This document shows, piece after piece, positions 22,685 through 35,830 of a stretch of 64,000 nt of DNA. The stretch is from Nyssa sinensis (Eukaryota > Streptophyta > Magnoliopsida > Cornales > Nyssaceae), in NCBI GenBank assembly GCA_008638375.1, contig CM018050.1, forward strand, positions 26,727,097 through 26,791,096, written 5' to 3'. The notes beneath the pieces were generated by a model. The model worked only from the letters and a program-made list of their open reading frames with translations. It did no database searches and was not told the origin of the DNA. Position 1 is the stretch's first letter; each line of letters opens with the position of its first letter. The translations under genes were made by a program, and so were the position numbers.

Positions 22685-25600
22685 TGTTATGACATGGAAT
22701 TTTTTTTTATTATTGTTCTTGGTTAAATTAAAATCTTTATTATTATTATTATTATTATTATTGTTATTTTGTTGCATGGTGTGTATATGAGTATATGTAA
22801 TTATGTTGTGTGATATACATGTATGTGTATGTAGTATAACATGCCTAATACATGCATGTGATTAAGTTTAATATATATATATATATATGTGTGTGTGTAT
22901 TACCAAGGTGTACAACAGGTCTGGTGTGTGGGTAAGTGTGTGCAGGTGGTTGTGTGTGTACCGTGTATGATATATATATATATATATATATGCTTGAGCC
23001 CCCAAGTCAGCTTGCATTTAATGCAAGTCTGATCTAGAATAGATAGAAAGCTGGAGGAGTATGGCAAGAGAGAGAAAAGAGCAGCCGGCTGAGGTGACGA
23101 GAGCTGAGTGTGATGTGTGTATGCCCGTTGAGTTAAAGAGAGAAAGAAAGTCAGAAAAGTAGAGAGATTGTGAGCATTGGAGAGAGACAGGGAAAGCCAT
23201 AGGAAGATCCAAGAAATTGGAACAAAAGCAAGGAGGGAGAGAGGAAGAACAACAGGAGAAGAAACTCAAAAAAAAAAAAAGGTTGGTGATATTAATCCAT
23301 TTCTGTTTTGATTTTTTTTTTTTTTTTTTAAAAAAAAGCATGTTTAGTAGTTTGAATGCTAGGACCCTGTTAAGCACGAAATGTAGGTTATCATGAAAAA
23401 GAAATCACATGAAATGGGTAAGAAATGAAAGAGAAAATGGGAGTTACAGGTTGGGAACAATACGCGGGTTTCGTATTTTTTTGGCTTAAAAACGTTGGTT
23501 TAGCTTTATGGAAATGTTGTTGGATAGTGTGGAAAACCATTAGAGATTGGTGGGAGTTGAAACCATTGAAAACCAAGCTTAAAACCGTGAAAACACAGTT
23601 GGCCGGAATCTGGGTGGGCTGGCTGGAAAAACCAGGACACACGGCTGTAACTCACCTTTTCACCGTCCAAACATAGATGAGATTTGGTTTTGTTTGGATA
23701 TATGAAATCCTCATAGGAACAGGTGTCGAACCGTGCAAGATTTGCAAGAAACCGTGGTCGAAACACCCCCGCCGTCGTCGGAAATGGCGACGGGACAGCG
23801 CTGGGTCTCCACCGGAAGGTCGGGGAAGACGGCTGGGGTGATGGGCTGACTTGGGCCTATTTAGTCTTAAAGAGGATTTGGGCCGTTTCAACTTGAGTGG
23901 GGTTGGGTTCTGTTTTGAAGAAAAATTTAAAAGGGACTTTGGGCTTGATTTGGTTTTGGCCCAATGACTTAAAGAGATTCAAAAAAAAAAAAGAGAAAAT
24001 GAAGGAAAGAAAAAGGGGGGGGTGTGCCTGCCGAGACTCGAACCAGGGGCTTGCGCGTGGGGGAGAGTCGCGTGACCAAGTGGGACGGTTACCAACCGTA
24101 CCCACTGTGCGCAGAGAATATATATATGTAATGCCTGATCTTATTTTCTTGGTGATTAAAATTTATTTAATTAAATAAAATACTCCGAAATGGCCCGACA
24201 CCCAAACAAGACAAGTCATATATGTTTTCTAACTATCTTGGACCTAATAAGACCAACGGTGAGGTCTGTGACGTGATACGAGGTCCCAAAAATTAAAAGA
24301 CCCGTGAAACCCTTAAAAATTACCAAAATGCCCGTAGATTGAAACACTGTCAAACGAACTCCAAATTTAGTAAACGAATAGTGAAACTTTATTATCTCGA
24401 GCATTCTAGATTCAACCGTGGAGTCCAATTTGTGAAAAGAGGTCTCGAAATGTGAGGACCCGTGAGAAGTGCAAAATGACTATTCTGCCCTTTTGAACCC
24501 AGGGGTCCGAATTGAATTCTATGAAAACCTAAACTTAGTTTCCTCGACGTCCCGGACTCAATAGTGGAATCTAAACTAGCAAAAATAGAAACTTATGAAT
24601 TAAAGACATAAAATTTGATGAATAGAATGAATTCAAATGACAATGAACTGAATTACCTGTTATGAATTTTAGGGACACGAAAAGGCAAAGAGAAGGTGAC
24701 CTGACCTTCGGTGTTCTTATGGTGGTTTCACTTTACTACGAGTATACTTTTCCGGTTTGAGATCGATTACCAGGTACGATATATTGTGCTAAGTAAGAAA
24801 TAGAATTGAGATTAGGAATACTTGCTTTGCTGCATTGATTGTTCACATGCTTATGTGCTACGTGCTATCTTGTTAAGTTGGATGATGATTATGGGTATAT
24901 CGCATGTGTTAGTGTAGTGTGTGAATCATATGCTTTGAAGAACTGTTGATATTATGAATTGTGTACTTGAAGGCATGCTTTATGTATGAATGAGATGTAT
25001 CATTGAGATTGCATTGTGACATGATGAGATCAGAGCATATTGGCATAGTGTGATTCCTTGGACATGGCGTGGGTAAGCACTTGGTGCTTTGCATTATGAA
25101 GGTGCAGATCCTGTGGTGAAAAACCCAAAATCGGCCAATAGGTACTTGCAAGCCTGACGGATTCCGGACCGTGAAGGGAGACATACGTGGCGGTACTCAT
25201 GCCAGCGGAGAATGACCGTATCATGAGACATGGGTGGCATAGAGTTGCATGGGTGTGTCACGCATACAGTACATATACTATATACTGCTCATATACTGCC
25301 ATCATGATATCGAATGCCATATAGAAATAACTGTACACTTGCACATGCCACGACCTTAGTTTTGTTTCTTGCATTAGCATTATATTATACCAGCATGTTG
25401 AGCTGACCCCTTTAATGGGGCAAACATTTCAGATGATGTCCCAGCTGTGCGAGACGTGGAAATGATCTGATTAGGGATTATGTTAGGCCCAATGGGCATT
25501 TTTGATATTGTATAAGGGCATAAGCCCGAGATTGTATCTTATTTTGTATATTGTGAATTAATGAACTAGATCTTGTGTATGTATCAGAATGGTGTACGGA

Positions 25601-25701
25601 ATGTTTGTAATTTCACTGAATTATCTTTTATTCCTTTATTATTTTATTTCCCTTTGTCTCGTCATTCGCGCCTCGGGTTCGCTGGAATTCGGGGCGTGAC
25701 A
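22685..25701 (-). mobile_element. Solo LTR, family S, copy 4 (3017 bp)
   Basis: It is complete on the minus strand. As written it starts TGTTATGACATGGAA and ends GGAATTCGGGGCGTGACA, and it is flanked by the perfect target duplication ATGCT (22680-22684, 25702-25706). It contains a TTA tract (about 22738-22763), a palindromic CTTGCATTTAATGCAAG (23011-23027), a reversed tRNA-like module (24030-24116) and three degenerate hairpin modules (from about 24230). It has no coding domain. Flanking sequence on both sides is AT-rich single-copy-like DNA. Confidence 0.85.
24029..24116 (-). other. tRNA-like module inside solo LTR copy 4
   Basis: On the minus strand, GTACGGTTGGTAACCGTCCC followed about 45 bp later by CCTGGTTCGAGTCTCGGC gives A-box-like and B-box (GGTTCGAGTC) elements in tRNA spacing. 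The matching modules are in copies 2 and 3. Folding as a full tRNA is not supported. Confidence 0.45.
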
Positions 25702-25854
25702 ATGCTACTTTGTGACAATGTTTTAATTTTATCAATCCAAGTGTGGTACACTTTGCTTTCTTTGCCGTGGTATTTGGTTCAGAATTTTTTTTTCTTATGT
25801 TCACACTGTATGAAAAAGTTGTGCACCATTATTTATCTCGATTGCATGACAGCT

Positions 25855-27142
25855 ATAACAACAAAATATTTGTACTATTCAATTATTTTAAAATAAAAAG
25901 ATTATTAATGTGCTATTTAATTTTTCAACTATCTTCATTGAGGGTGAGCCATGAGACTTTAAAATAAAAGGAGTAATTTTTTTTAATCCAAGTATTTTTT
26001 AATTAATTAATTGGAAATAATATAATGTTCTGGGTTTAATTAATTTATCCATTTCTTTACAATAAAAATATGTCATCGATTTAAAAAATGACCAATCACA
26101 ACAATTAAATGAAACATTATAAATGTTTGGAATAAAATCACTTAATTAGGATCGGTGAGACATAAAAATAGATAAAAAAAAGAATTTAAAATAACACGTA
26201 CACACAAGAATATAAAGATTTACGTAGTTCGTCCTAATATAATTACGTTCACAATTGCTGTAATTTCACTATAATATGAAAGCGTTACAAGCTACAATGA
26301 GATGTGATTCTTCAACTAAATACATAGTATTAAGGCAATAAGAAAATAATGTGAAATACCAAAAATACTTTTAAAATATTTTTATTAGGATCTACACTAC
26401 CCAACAAAAAAAAGCATGTAGGTCTAAAAATTTTATTTCGAGCAAAGGTAACATTTCTCTTCTGCATGTCCATAGAGTTTTGAAAAATTCAAACATCGCT
26501 TTTTATTAAACTTTCTATCACACATTTAAACAAACTCAAACCTTTTACAATAACTATCTTATAATTGGTTTTGTATAATTATGCTTTGTAAAAGTATTTG
26601 TCATTTTTGGGATCAAATTTTCATCTATAAAATGACAAAGTTTTTTTTTACAGACACGACTTAAATTTGACATCTTATAGGCATAACCCTTTTTAATAAT
26701 AAAAAAAGTAGGAAAAAAGTGCCTCTACAAAGAGACACCTCCATAAATGTCTGATCAATAGACATCTCTTAGCTGAAATTTTAGAGTCCCACACTAGGAT
26801 AAAGTCTTTGTAACGCTCTTGCCTGAAATTGTGAAGTCCTACGGTACAATAATTTCTTTATAATTTCAAAGTTTTCTATAGATTTTTTTTTCAAGGGACG
26901 CTTTTATTCTAAATAACATAAATTTAAGAAATAAGATCAACACAACTTGGAAGTGGGAAATTTGATTTAAAACTAGGATGGTATGATCATTAAAATTTTA
27001 GGGATTTTGTGGCCTTTATAGCTGCCGATGAAGTTATTAAGAAAGTTTTTGATGAACCGGGTTATTGACCAAATTTAATGAACCGAAAAATTATTTTATG
27101 CCACACAATTTTTTTTTCTTCTTTAAAATTAAATAACATGTA
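25855..27142. repeat. Low-copy duplicated unit 0, left part (interrupted by copia)
   Basis: The start at 25855 (GCTATAACAACAAAATATTTG through GAGGGTGAGCCATGAG) is nearly identical to 39184-39310. The end at 26995-27137 (TTTTGTGGCC, GCTGCCGATGAAGTTAT, TTATTGACCAAATTTAATG) matches 39340-39445. The 1 kb between (about 25990-26990) is missing from unit 1. Unit 0 continues after the copia element at 38229. Confidence 0.75.
26150..26440. other. Possible old LTR-like sequence
   Basis: The words CACACAAGAATATAAAGATTTACGTAGTTCG and a following lattice of AT-rich sequence resemble a common motif (TTTACGTGGTTCGGCC type) of plant LTR ends. It lies in the 1-kb part that unit 1 lacks. Boundaries were not found. 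Confidence 0.25.
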
Positions 27143-27650
27143 TGTTGAATCCAAATTTATTCTCAAATTTGAAGACAAATTACCACCGCGTCTTTGAGAT
27201 GATCTGGAAGAAATCACGTTTACTATTGATGGAATGATTCTTGCAGCACAAACTTTCTTGACGATAATAGGCAACCCCCAAAACAAAACTTAACAAACGT
27301 TTTGTTTACTGAACAAAACAACCTCACTTTATTTAAAAAAAAAACAATAGAAAAGGTTACATTATGAATTGTAACAATCATTCACTGTGCCTCTAGTAAA
27401 CTCACGGCTCTATATTTTTTTGGCTTGCGGCTCCACCAGCATCTTTATATATATATATATATATAAATTATATAAAGTCTAACCCTAATACAATTATGAC
27501 TTCTAATCCTATTTAAATTAATAATACCATTCCTACTAGAATAAAGACTCCTAGTCCCATTAGGATAAAACATAGCAAATCCTACCATTACCAGGACTTA
27601 ACTTTAAGAGTCCTACTAAAATTATAATAACTTGGTTTAATTGGCTCACA
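27143..27650 (-). mobile_element. 3' LTR of the copia element (508 bp)
   Basis: It starts TGTTGAATCC and ends TTGGCTCACA as written. It aligns along its length with 37712-38228, differing by scattered substitutions and a (TA)n length change. The purine-rich GGGAGGCAA abuts it on the minus strand at 27651-27659. Confidence 0.9.
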
Positions 27651-28958
27651 TTGCCTCCCTTAAACCAAGGTCTTCAAGCTTCACCATGCCAAGTAACCTC
27701 TTCAACTTAAAAAAGGAATTTGTTTTAAACGGCTTTGTAAAAATATCTGCAACTTGTTCTTCAGAAGGACAAAATTCAAGCTGGATCTCCTTGTCATTCA
27801 CCAAGTCACGAATGAAGTGAAATTTAATATCAATGTGCTTGCTTCTCTCATGAAAAATTGGATTCTTCATCAATGCAATGGCCGACTTGCTATCACAAAA
27901 TATTGTTGTAGGATCATCCTGCTTGTGTTGTAAAACACCAAGCATCCGCCGTAACCAAACTGCTTGAGTAGCAGTATTTCCTACTGCAATGTACTCTGCC
28001 TCTGCTGTTGAAAGAGCAACAACCTGCTGCTTTTTAGAAGACCAAGAAAACACATCATAACCAAGATGAAAGACATATCCTGAAGTACTATTTCGCATCT
28101 CAATATCACCTGCCCAATCACTATCTGTATATCTAACAAGTTCCAAACCGTTAGAAAATGAGTAAAAAATACCATCACTTCGCGTACCTTGAATGTATCG
28201 TAAAATCCGTTTAGCAGCTTGCAAGTGAGATTGATGTGGAGTCTCCATAAATCTGCTAATCAACCCAACACCAAGCACAATATCTAGCCTAGTAGAAGTC
28301 AAATATCTCAAGCTTCCTACCAACCTTTTAAAGTAGGTTGGATTCACAAGATCACTTATTCCATCTCTCACCAATTTCAATCTCTCCTCAACTGGAGTCA
28401 AAATTAGATTGAACTTGTCCATCCTAAACCTTTTCAAAATATCACTGGCATACTTTTCCTGTGAAATAAAAATTCCACCATTTGTTTGAACAACTTCAAT
28501 GCCAAGAAAATAAGACATTAGTCCCATATCTATCATCTCAAAGTGAGCTATCATAGCCCCCTGAATTCTGAAATCAACTTTGGATTATTGCTAGTAAATA
28601 TCAAATCGTCAACATAGAAGCACACAATAAGAATATCATCATGTGAATTAGACTTAACATATAAAGTATGCTCATAAGGACATCTCTCAAAACCATGCTC
28701 AACAAAATAAGAATCAATGTATGTATACCACGCTCTTGGCGCTTGCTTCAATCCATACAAGGTCTTATTCAATCTAAGGACTTTGTTTTCATGCCCTTTT
28801 ATCACATAGCCGGCAGGTTGTTCAACATAAACTTCTTCTTTAAGTATATCATTCAAGAACGCAGATTTAACATCTATTTGAAAAATTCTCCAATTATTTT
28901 GAGCAGCAAGAAAAACAAACATACGAACTGTATCAAGTCTAGCAACAGGAGCAAACAC
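27646..28958 (-). pseudogene. Copia reverse transcriptase and RNase H
   Basis: The RT part (28958-28551) reads VFLAAQNNWRIFQIDVKSAF, KTLYGLKQAPRAWY and the catalytic CFYVDDLIFTS. The frame then shifts within a run of five G (minus strand, 28557-28561), and the next ORF (28554-27646) continues with FEMIDMGLMSYFLGIEV, RNase H motifs YTDSDWAGD, SWSSKKQQVVALSTAEAEY and the C-terminal ADIFTKPF. The order of domains and the YVDD box are typical of Ty1/copia. The single-base change makes the product non-functional unless a ribosomal shift occurs, for which there is no evidence. Confidence 0.85.
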
Positions 28959-28982
28959 CTCAAAATAATCAATACCTGGCTT

Positions 28983-29498
28983 TTATTTGTAACCCTTAGC
29001 CACAAATCTTGCTTTAAAGTGATCTACCTCACCATTGAGCCTATACTTTGTCTTATACACCCACTTCACGCCAATTGGTTTCTTACCACTAAGAAGAGTA
29101 GTAAGTTGCCATGTGTTGTTCTTCTCAATTGCATGGATTTCAACATCCATGGCTTTAATCCAATGATTATCACGAGAGGCTTCTTCAAAAGTCACTGGAT
29201 TACAATATGCAAATAAAGCAAAATTCACTAAATCTTCATTAGTTGTCTCATTATCACTACCAACAACATAACCTTGTAAGCGAACAGGCAAGTGACGCTG
29301 GCGTTGAGGACGCCTAGAGGACTCTGCATGAGTTGATAACACATCTAAAGATGGATGATCACTAATCTGAGGCTCATTCTGTATTTCAATCTGCGGCTCT
29401 GCATTATTAAAAGTTAAAGCAGGCTGGATTTGATCATTCTGAGACCAATCCCAAATTCCTTGCTCATTAAAAGTCACATCACGATTGTAACACCCCAA
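28983..29498 (-). pseudogene. Copia integrase tail and reverse transcriptase N-terminus
   Basis: The minus frame starts in the integrase tail (NRDVTFNEQG), passes through a variable linker (SSRRPQRQRHLPVRLQGYVV) and enters the RT with HWIKAMDVEIHAIEKNNTW, GVKWVYKTKYR and KARFVAKGYK. A TAA at 28983-28985 stops it, and the same frame resumes downstream with the remaining RT, so this is a point nonsense mutation. The upstream integrase is cut off at about 29486 by the nested element. Confidence 0.8.
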
Positions 29499-29807
29499 AC
29501 TTAGTTCCTGGTTAATTAATGTAAAGAAGTTCTTTTGGGAATCTAATGCAGTGTTTTAGCTATTTAAAACTCTATTTTAACACTAACGGAACTCGAATTA
29601 GCTAATTACGAAAATCACAAGGAAATAATAACCGACACTAGGCCTTGGACATCGAAGCTAACCTAAATAGGAAATGGCCAGAAGAAACCCTTCGAAAAAA
29701 GAGCACTAGAAAAGAAATTAAGAAGGAAATAGCTAAAACAAAATTTCGCGCCAGCCAAACAGGGCCTAAGCCCAAATGAGGGAAAAATGCCCAAAAGTGA
29801 GGCCAAG

Positions 29808-29890
29808 GGGATTTGAACCCTTGACCAAATGGGGCAAGATTCTAAGCACCCAAAAATAAATCAAGTGGGCTGCTAGCACTTTTTTGCTTA
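29808..29890 (-). other. tRNA-like module in the nested LTR-like element
   Basis: On the minus strand GTGCTAGCAGCCCACTTG... is followed by GGTCAAGGGTTCAAATCCCC, a clean B-box-type sequence (GGTTCAAATCC). The long A/T-rich spacer between them makes a working tRNA unlikely. Confidence 0.4.
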
Positions 29891-31553
29891 ATTACACAAC
29901 AAAACTGTATATAACACTAAATTATCCAAGTCCACCTCCCAAATTGGCCAATGGCCATACATCCAAACCCCTCATCATCAGCTCACATCATCCCACCTCA
30001 ACTCCTGCATCAGCTATATGATCACACCTGAATCTCTGATGTGCATGCATCTATATATAGATGTATATGTATAGGTATGCAATATTATATATATATGAAC
30101 TATACACCTTGGGACCCTCCAAAAATATGTGTGTTGTACTCAGACGTGTGAGTAAGTAACCTTCTGTGTGTGTGTGCGAGTGTTAGAGAGAGGGGGGCAT
30201 TGTGTGAGAGTTCATATACATGTGTGTGTATGCATGTGAGTGTGTCACCCAAGTGCACGTGAAGGAGATTGGGCAACCTTGAAGAGCATTGAGAGGGTTT
30301 GAGCCAAGCCACAAGTAGGGAAGTTCACTGTCCGAGAGGTATAAGCATCAAACCGTTTAATTTTGTTTGAGTTATTGGTACTATTTTAAGTATTATTTAA
30401 GCCTTATAATTGTATGCATGTATTAGATTAACACTAAGGGACGACTTTTAAGTAACATGGGAGAGCCTAGGAAGCTCGACATGCAAAATCCATAAGAGGC
30501 CGCCATGGACAGACCTCTATGGGAGCAGGTCTGAAATGGGCATCACAAAATCTATTTTTGACATCCAAGACCCAAAATAGACCTTATGGGCGTCCCAAAA
30601 TACCAAGACACGACCTAAAACCTCAAAGGAAGACCACCGAAAATGAGGTTGCAGGTCTCGGGTTTGAAACCTAGACTCTAAAATAGGCTTCTAAACCTTG
30701 ATTTTGGAATGAGGATAAACGCCCCATGTCACTACGGTCATGACAAACTAAACCACGCAAGAAATGGTGATGAAACGACCATTTATGAGCCACTTGCAGA
30801 CCGAGACTATCCAACCTACCATGGCTTATAGAGCTTGATTCGAGCTCTCAAATGAACACAGAAAAATTTCCTAGACCCTAAGTAGTCGATACCATTCAAG
30901 ACAGAAAGAAAATATATCCTAAAAAGTCACGAAATTGAAAGGTTTTGAAAACTGTAACTAGGGTTACAATAACCTGTGCGATGAAGAAGACGACGAGTCA
31001 ACCGAGTTGACTCGCCCAACTCGCTCAGACACGTGTTGAATTGTGGGATGGTCATCGCATTAATGAAACATCGTCGTTGGGTTAAAGGTTTTAAAATTTA
31101 AAACAGAAATGGGTCGTTTAGTTATGGAGATAAGAAATTAAAATCATGGGATGTGCTTAACCTAACCACGGATAAGGAGTACAGCGAGATTATTGTACTC
31201 CGATTCTTTGTATCCTGGTGAACCGACTGGTTCACAGGCTCTTGGTCCGGTTTAGGGTTTAGGTGGTTGAACCCACTGGCTCGCTGTTTAAATTAAATAA
31301 GAAACAAAAAAAAAAAACCAAAACTTTTATAAATTCTGGTTTGACCCCCAAACTCTTAAGGAATTCTGTTAGGGCCTAGATTTCAAATAATTAATTCAAT
31401 TGGGCTCCTTGAAAATAAATAATTAATAAAATAATTTATTTAATTATTTTATTTAATGGGTAAAATGACCATTTTACCCTAGGACATTAAATAGGTCAAA
31501 CGAAGTCCAAATAAAATAAATAAATAATGTATTTTTATTATCCCGGGCATTCC

Positions 31554-31716
31554 GGACTCAACGGTGGAGTCCGATTTGAAAAATTAAGTTCCAAAAAATA
31601 AAGATACGCAAATGGTAAATGACTGTATTGCCCCTAATGATACCTAGGGCAAATTAAACATAAAAGATAGTCCATTTTAATTATGTTGGGCACTCTGGAC
31701 TCAACGGTGGAGTCCG
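31554..31716. repeat. Two perfect hairpin modules, GGACTC-N7-GAGTCC
   Basis: Identical 19-bp sequences GGACTCAACGGTGGAGTCC at 31554-31572 and 31698-31716 sit inside a degenerate repeat of about 140 bp, which also carries a phrase like AAATGACTGTATTGCCCCTAA after each hairpin. Confidence 0.85.
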
Positions 31717-34417
31717 TACTAGCAAACGAAGTACCGAAAAACGTGACGCGTGAAAGTGTAAAATTACCAAAATGCCCCTAATGCTATACGAAATCCAAAT
31801 AAAGTTCGATTGGGACGAAATTGATACCAATAGAAACCTAGATACTCGTGAAACCAAACACATGATTAAATGAGGAATCGGGGTCAGAATTTCACAAAAT
31901 GTAAAATGACCTGAATACCCCTGATGTACCAGAAGCCAAATCAAAAGTCAAGAGGGTCTAAATTAACTTTCTTCGACGTTCTGGACCCAATGGTAAGGTC
32001 CATATTATGAAAACGAACACGAAAAAATATGTGAAGTTATAGAAACAATCCTAAATTTTAATGGAGCTACCTAAAGAGTATAATTAAGAATAGTGATTAA
32101 GTACATAATACCTTAAATTGTGTTGTAGGTTGAAATTGAATTAAACCAACATGGATGATTCAACCTAGGAACAGAAAGTAGCCAAGAGGAAATTAAATAC
32201 CGCCAAAAAGATGGAGGTACTCTGTTGGGAGCCATTTATTTTTCGGACTCCTATCGTTCCGATGGGGCGGCTAATGAAAGAAGCATCCGTAAGAAAACAT
32301 GCTGAGGAAGCATTAAAAGAGGAAAAAGAAAGGAAAAATACGGAAACACTAAATGACATGCTTCAAAGGTAAAAGCTAAATAGATATGTAATACAACTAT
32401 AAATCACTATGAGTTAGTCCAATTTCAAATGAATAAAACCCATCATAAAATTAGGCTTACACAGTCTAAGAATAGATTTAGATCGCAAATTGATGGAATC
32501 TTCATAAATTGTTTTAGGCTTACCAAAGGAAAGAGAAAGGCACAATTTGTAACGCCAACCCCGAAGCTTAAAGGTGAGTAACTTGGAACTTTTGACTTGG
32601 TGTATAAGTTGCACTACCTAGATATTGTATCTTCATACACTATACGACTTGAATGCATGAACTACGTTACACATGGCATGATTTTATTCTGTTTGGCTCT
32701 TCTATTCTATTTATATATATATATATATATATATAGTTTGTTCCGATTCCGTTATGTTATGTTGTGTCTTACTCTTGGGCCCACTCCAGTCTTGAGCGGT
32801 ATGGCATAAGGAGGCCAGAGCGGTACCCAGAGGGTAGAGGCCCTACGAGTAGTGTCACGCCCCGAATTCCCGTGAACCCGAGGCGCGACGGACGAGACAG
32901 GAAATAAAATAAAATAAAGGACAACTTAAACAAATTTAACCAAGCATGCATCCATTATTATCGATACATCAAAATAACATGAAATACATCCCGCCATTAC
33001 AGTGTTTATGGGTCATTCGGGCGTGAGCCCTTACATTACAAAACATAAGTCCCATGGACCAAAAATACACCAAGTGCTTCATCCTATCAAGTGTCATCGA
33101 GTCTCAAGTAACTGGAGCATCCTCATCTGAAAAATGTTGCCCACGAATGGGTCAGCTCAACTGCTGGTATGATGAAGTGCTAATGCAAGAAATAAAGCTA
33201 AGGCGTGGCATGTGCAAAGTGTACAATTATCTCTAAATGCATTCCAGTTCCATTAATATGATGCCATGAAAGCATGCATGACGCACCCATGCATTCAATG
33301 CCACACCCATGTCTCATTTATGGGTACTCCCCGATGGCTCGAAGTACCAATGCAATGGCCAATTTTGGGTTTTTCATGGCAGGATCTACACCCTCATAAT
33401 GCAAAGCACCACGTGCTCAACTCACGCCATATGCCCAAGGAATTCACCATATGCCAATATGCTCATGCAATCTCAATGCAACAAGGTTTCATTAATATAG
33501 CATGCTCGAGACAATAATATGTATATCACCAACTAGTTCCACATGTAAGCATATCTCATATAATCAACTTAAACACATGTCATGGTTCACGTTCATCATT
33601 TCACTAAATTCTCATAGAATGCAAGTAACACGTAAGCATGTGAACAACCAATTCCAAATCATCAAGTAAACACATTCCAAATAAACACATAAGTCATTCC
33701 AGTCATTCACAGAATATTCCTAACTTAACTTCATTTCTAACATTAGCAAAACACCATACCTGACGGGTTGGTCTCAACCAAAATAAACCGCGCTCGTAGT
33801 ATAGTGACTAGCAGTGAGAATGTGGAAGGATCAGACTGCCTTCTCCTTGCCTTTCGATACTCCTAAAACCACAAAATGTAACTCAGTTCGTTTGTCACTT
33901 GAATGATGTTATTCATTAAATCTTATGTCTTTAGTTTATAAGTTTCCATTTGGTCAGATTAAGTTCTATCATTGTGTCCGAAACGTCGAAGAAAATAGGT
34001 TTGGGCTTTCGCAGAATTTAATTTGGACATCCGGGCTAAAAGGGCAAAACGGTCATTTTGCACTTCCACGATTTTCCATTTCTCAAGACCTCTCCTCGTA
34101 AATTAGACTCCACGGTTGAGTCCGGAATGCTCAAGTTAATAAAATTCACTAATTGTTTATTTAAATTGGGTTTCGTTTGACTGTGTTTTGACTCAAGGAC
34201 ATTTTGATAATTTTTAAGGGTTCCACGGGTCTTTTAATTTATGGGACCTCGTATCACATCACAGACCTGACCGTTGGTCTTAGTAGGTCCAAGATAGTAA
34301 GAAAACATACATGACTTGTCGTATTTGGGCTCCGGGACATTTTGGTGCATTTAATGTAATTAATTTAATTTAATTAATTAAATACTTTAAACATATATTA
34401 TATATATTTATATGGGA

Positions 34418-34500
34418 ATGGTTACTATGGTTGATAACCTTCCCACTGGTCCGCACGCGCCCCTTGCAGGCGCCCCACCGCGGTTCGAGCCGCGGTAGTG
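34418..34500 (+). other. tRNA-like module inside solo LTR copy 3
   Basis: TATGGTTGATAACCTTCCCACTGG is A-box-like, and GCGGTTCGAGCCGCGG is a B box embedded in a perfect GC-rich stem. Same location in the LTR as in copies 2 and 4. Confidence 0.4.
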
Positions 34501-35752
34501 CAAATCCCTCCCCTTTTCCTCTTTTTTTTTTTCGAATTTTGTTTCTTTGTTGGGCCCAATTAGATCAGGCCCAAATTCCACTTTAATTAAAAGAGCCCCT
34601 TCCCCTTTTTAAAACAGACCAAGCCCAAACAAATTAAATTAAAAACAAGCCCAACCGTTTTAATTAAAAACAGGCCAACACAAATCAAATAAGCCCAACA
34701 CCCAGTGGCCCAAACCTCAACGCCCTTCGGGCCTGACTTTCTGGTCGAACCCCGGTCGTCTCTCCCGGCCACGGTCGCCGGAGCCGCGACCTAACCACAC
34801 CATTTTCTCTCCCTTTTTCACGTCCAAATTTTATTATTTTTACACTAAAATAAATCTGGGATTTTAGGCAACAATTTAGAGCACATTTCAACCCCTTAAC
34901 CCACGGTTTTCCGACCTGTGCATGTCCCTTTTCCGGCCAAAAACCCAGATTCCGATCATCTGATTTTTACCAATTTCTTGACTATTTCCTTACTGTTTTG
35001 ACCCCCTTTAAATTCCAAAACGTTTCTCTAACTCACCTCATCAACTCCCTTCCTTTATTTTTGAGTTTAACACATAAAATGACAACCCATCAACCCTTGG
35101 CCGTGACCTGCAACTAGAGATTTCTCGGCCATCTCTTACCCATTTCACTCGATTCTTTTTGCAAAACAATCTATGTTTCATACTCTACAAGGCCCTCGAA
35201 TCCATACTAATTAATATGCTAAAAACATATCATGCATATAGAAAAACTAGAGAGAGAAAATAAAATAAGTTGGTGGTCTTACCTCAACGATGGCACTTCC
35301 TCTTTCTATTTCTACTAATTGGATTCCCTCTGCAACCCTCTCAGCTCCTCTATAATATCTAAGGCTTCTTCACTGCCTCTCTCTCTCTCGGATTTCTCTT
35401 CTTTTTCTCTCTAACCCATGCATTGCCATTTTCTATACACACCTACAGATACACTATTCCACAAGAGGTCACTTTAGCAGCCCTATTCTCTCTCTTCCCA
35501 TACTTCTTCAGCTTTCTCTCTTTTCCATCAACTTTGCATTTAATGCAAAGTTGACCTTGGTTGTATATTATATACCTATATATATACATATATTATATCA
35601 TGCACACATGTGCATTGTTGCATGCACGGCAGTCCACACACACACACCCGGTTGCCCAACCTGATACACATCTATATATATATATATATAACTATCTTTA
35701 CACATACACACTTAAACCATAACACACACATGCATACATGTACACCAACACA

Positions 35753-35756
<4 letters not shown>

Positions 35757-35830
<74 letters not shown>
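35757..35830. repeat. (AAT)n microsatellite within solo LTR copy 3
   Basis: About 25 uninterrupted trinucleotide units. The same LTR position has about 4 units in copy 2, about 9 in copy 4 and about 27 in copy 5. Confidence 0.95.

Noticed and set aside
24029..24116. A functional tRNA gene
   Set aside because: Only A-box and B-box-like motifs are present; acceptor and anticodon arms do not pair, and the sequence sits in an LTR.
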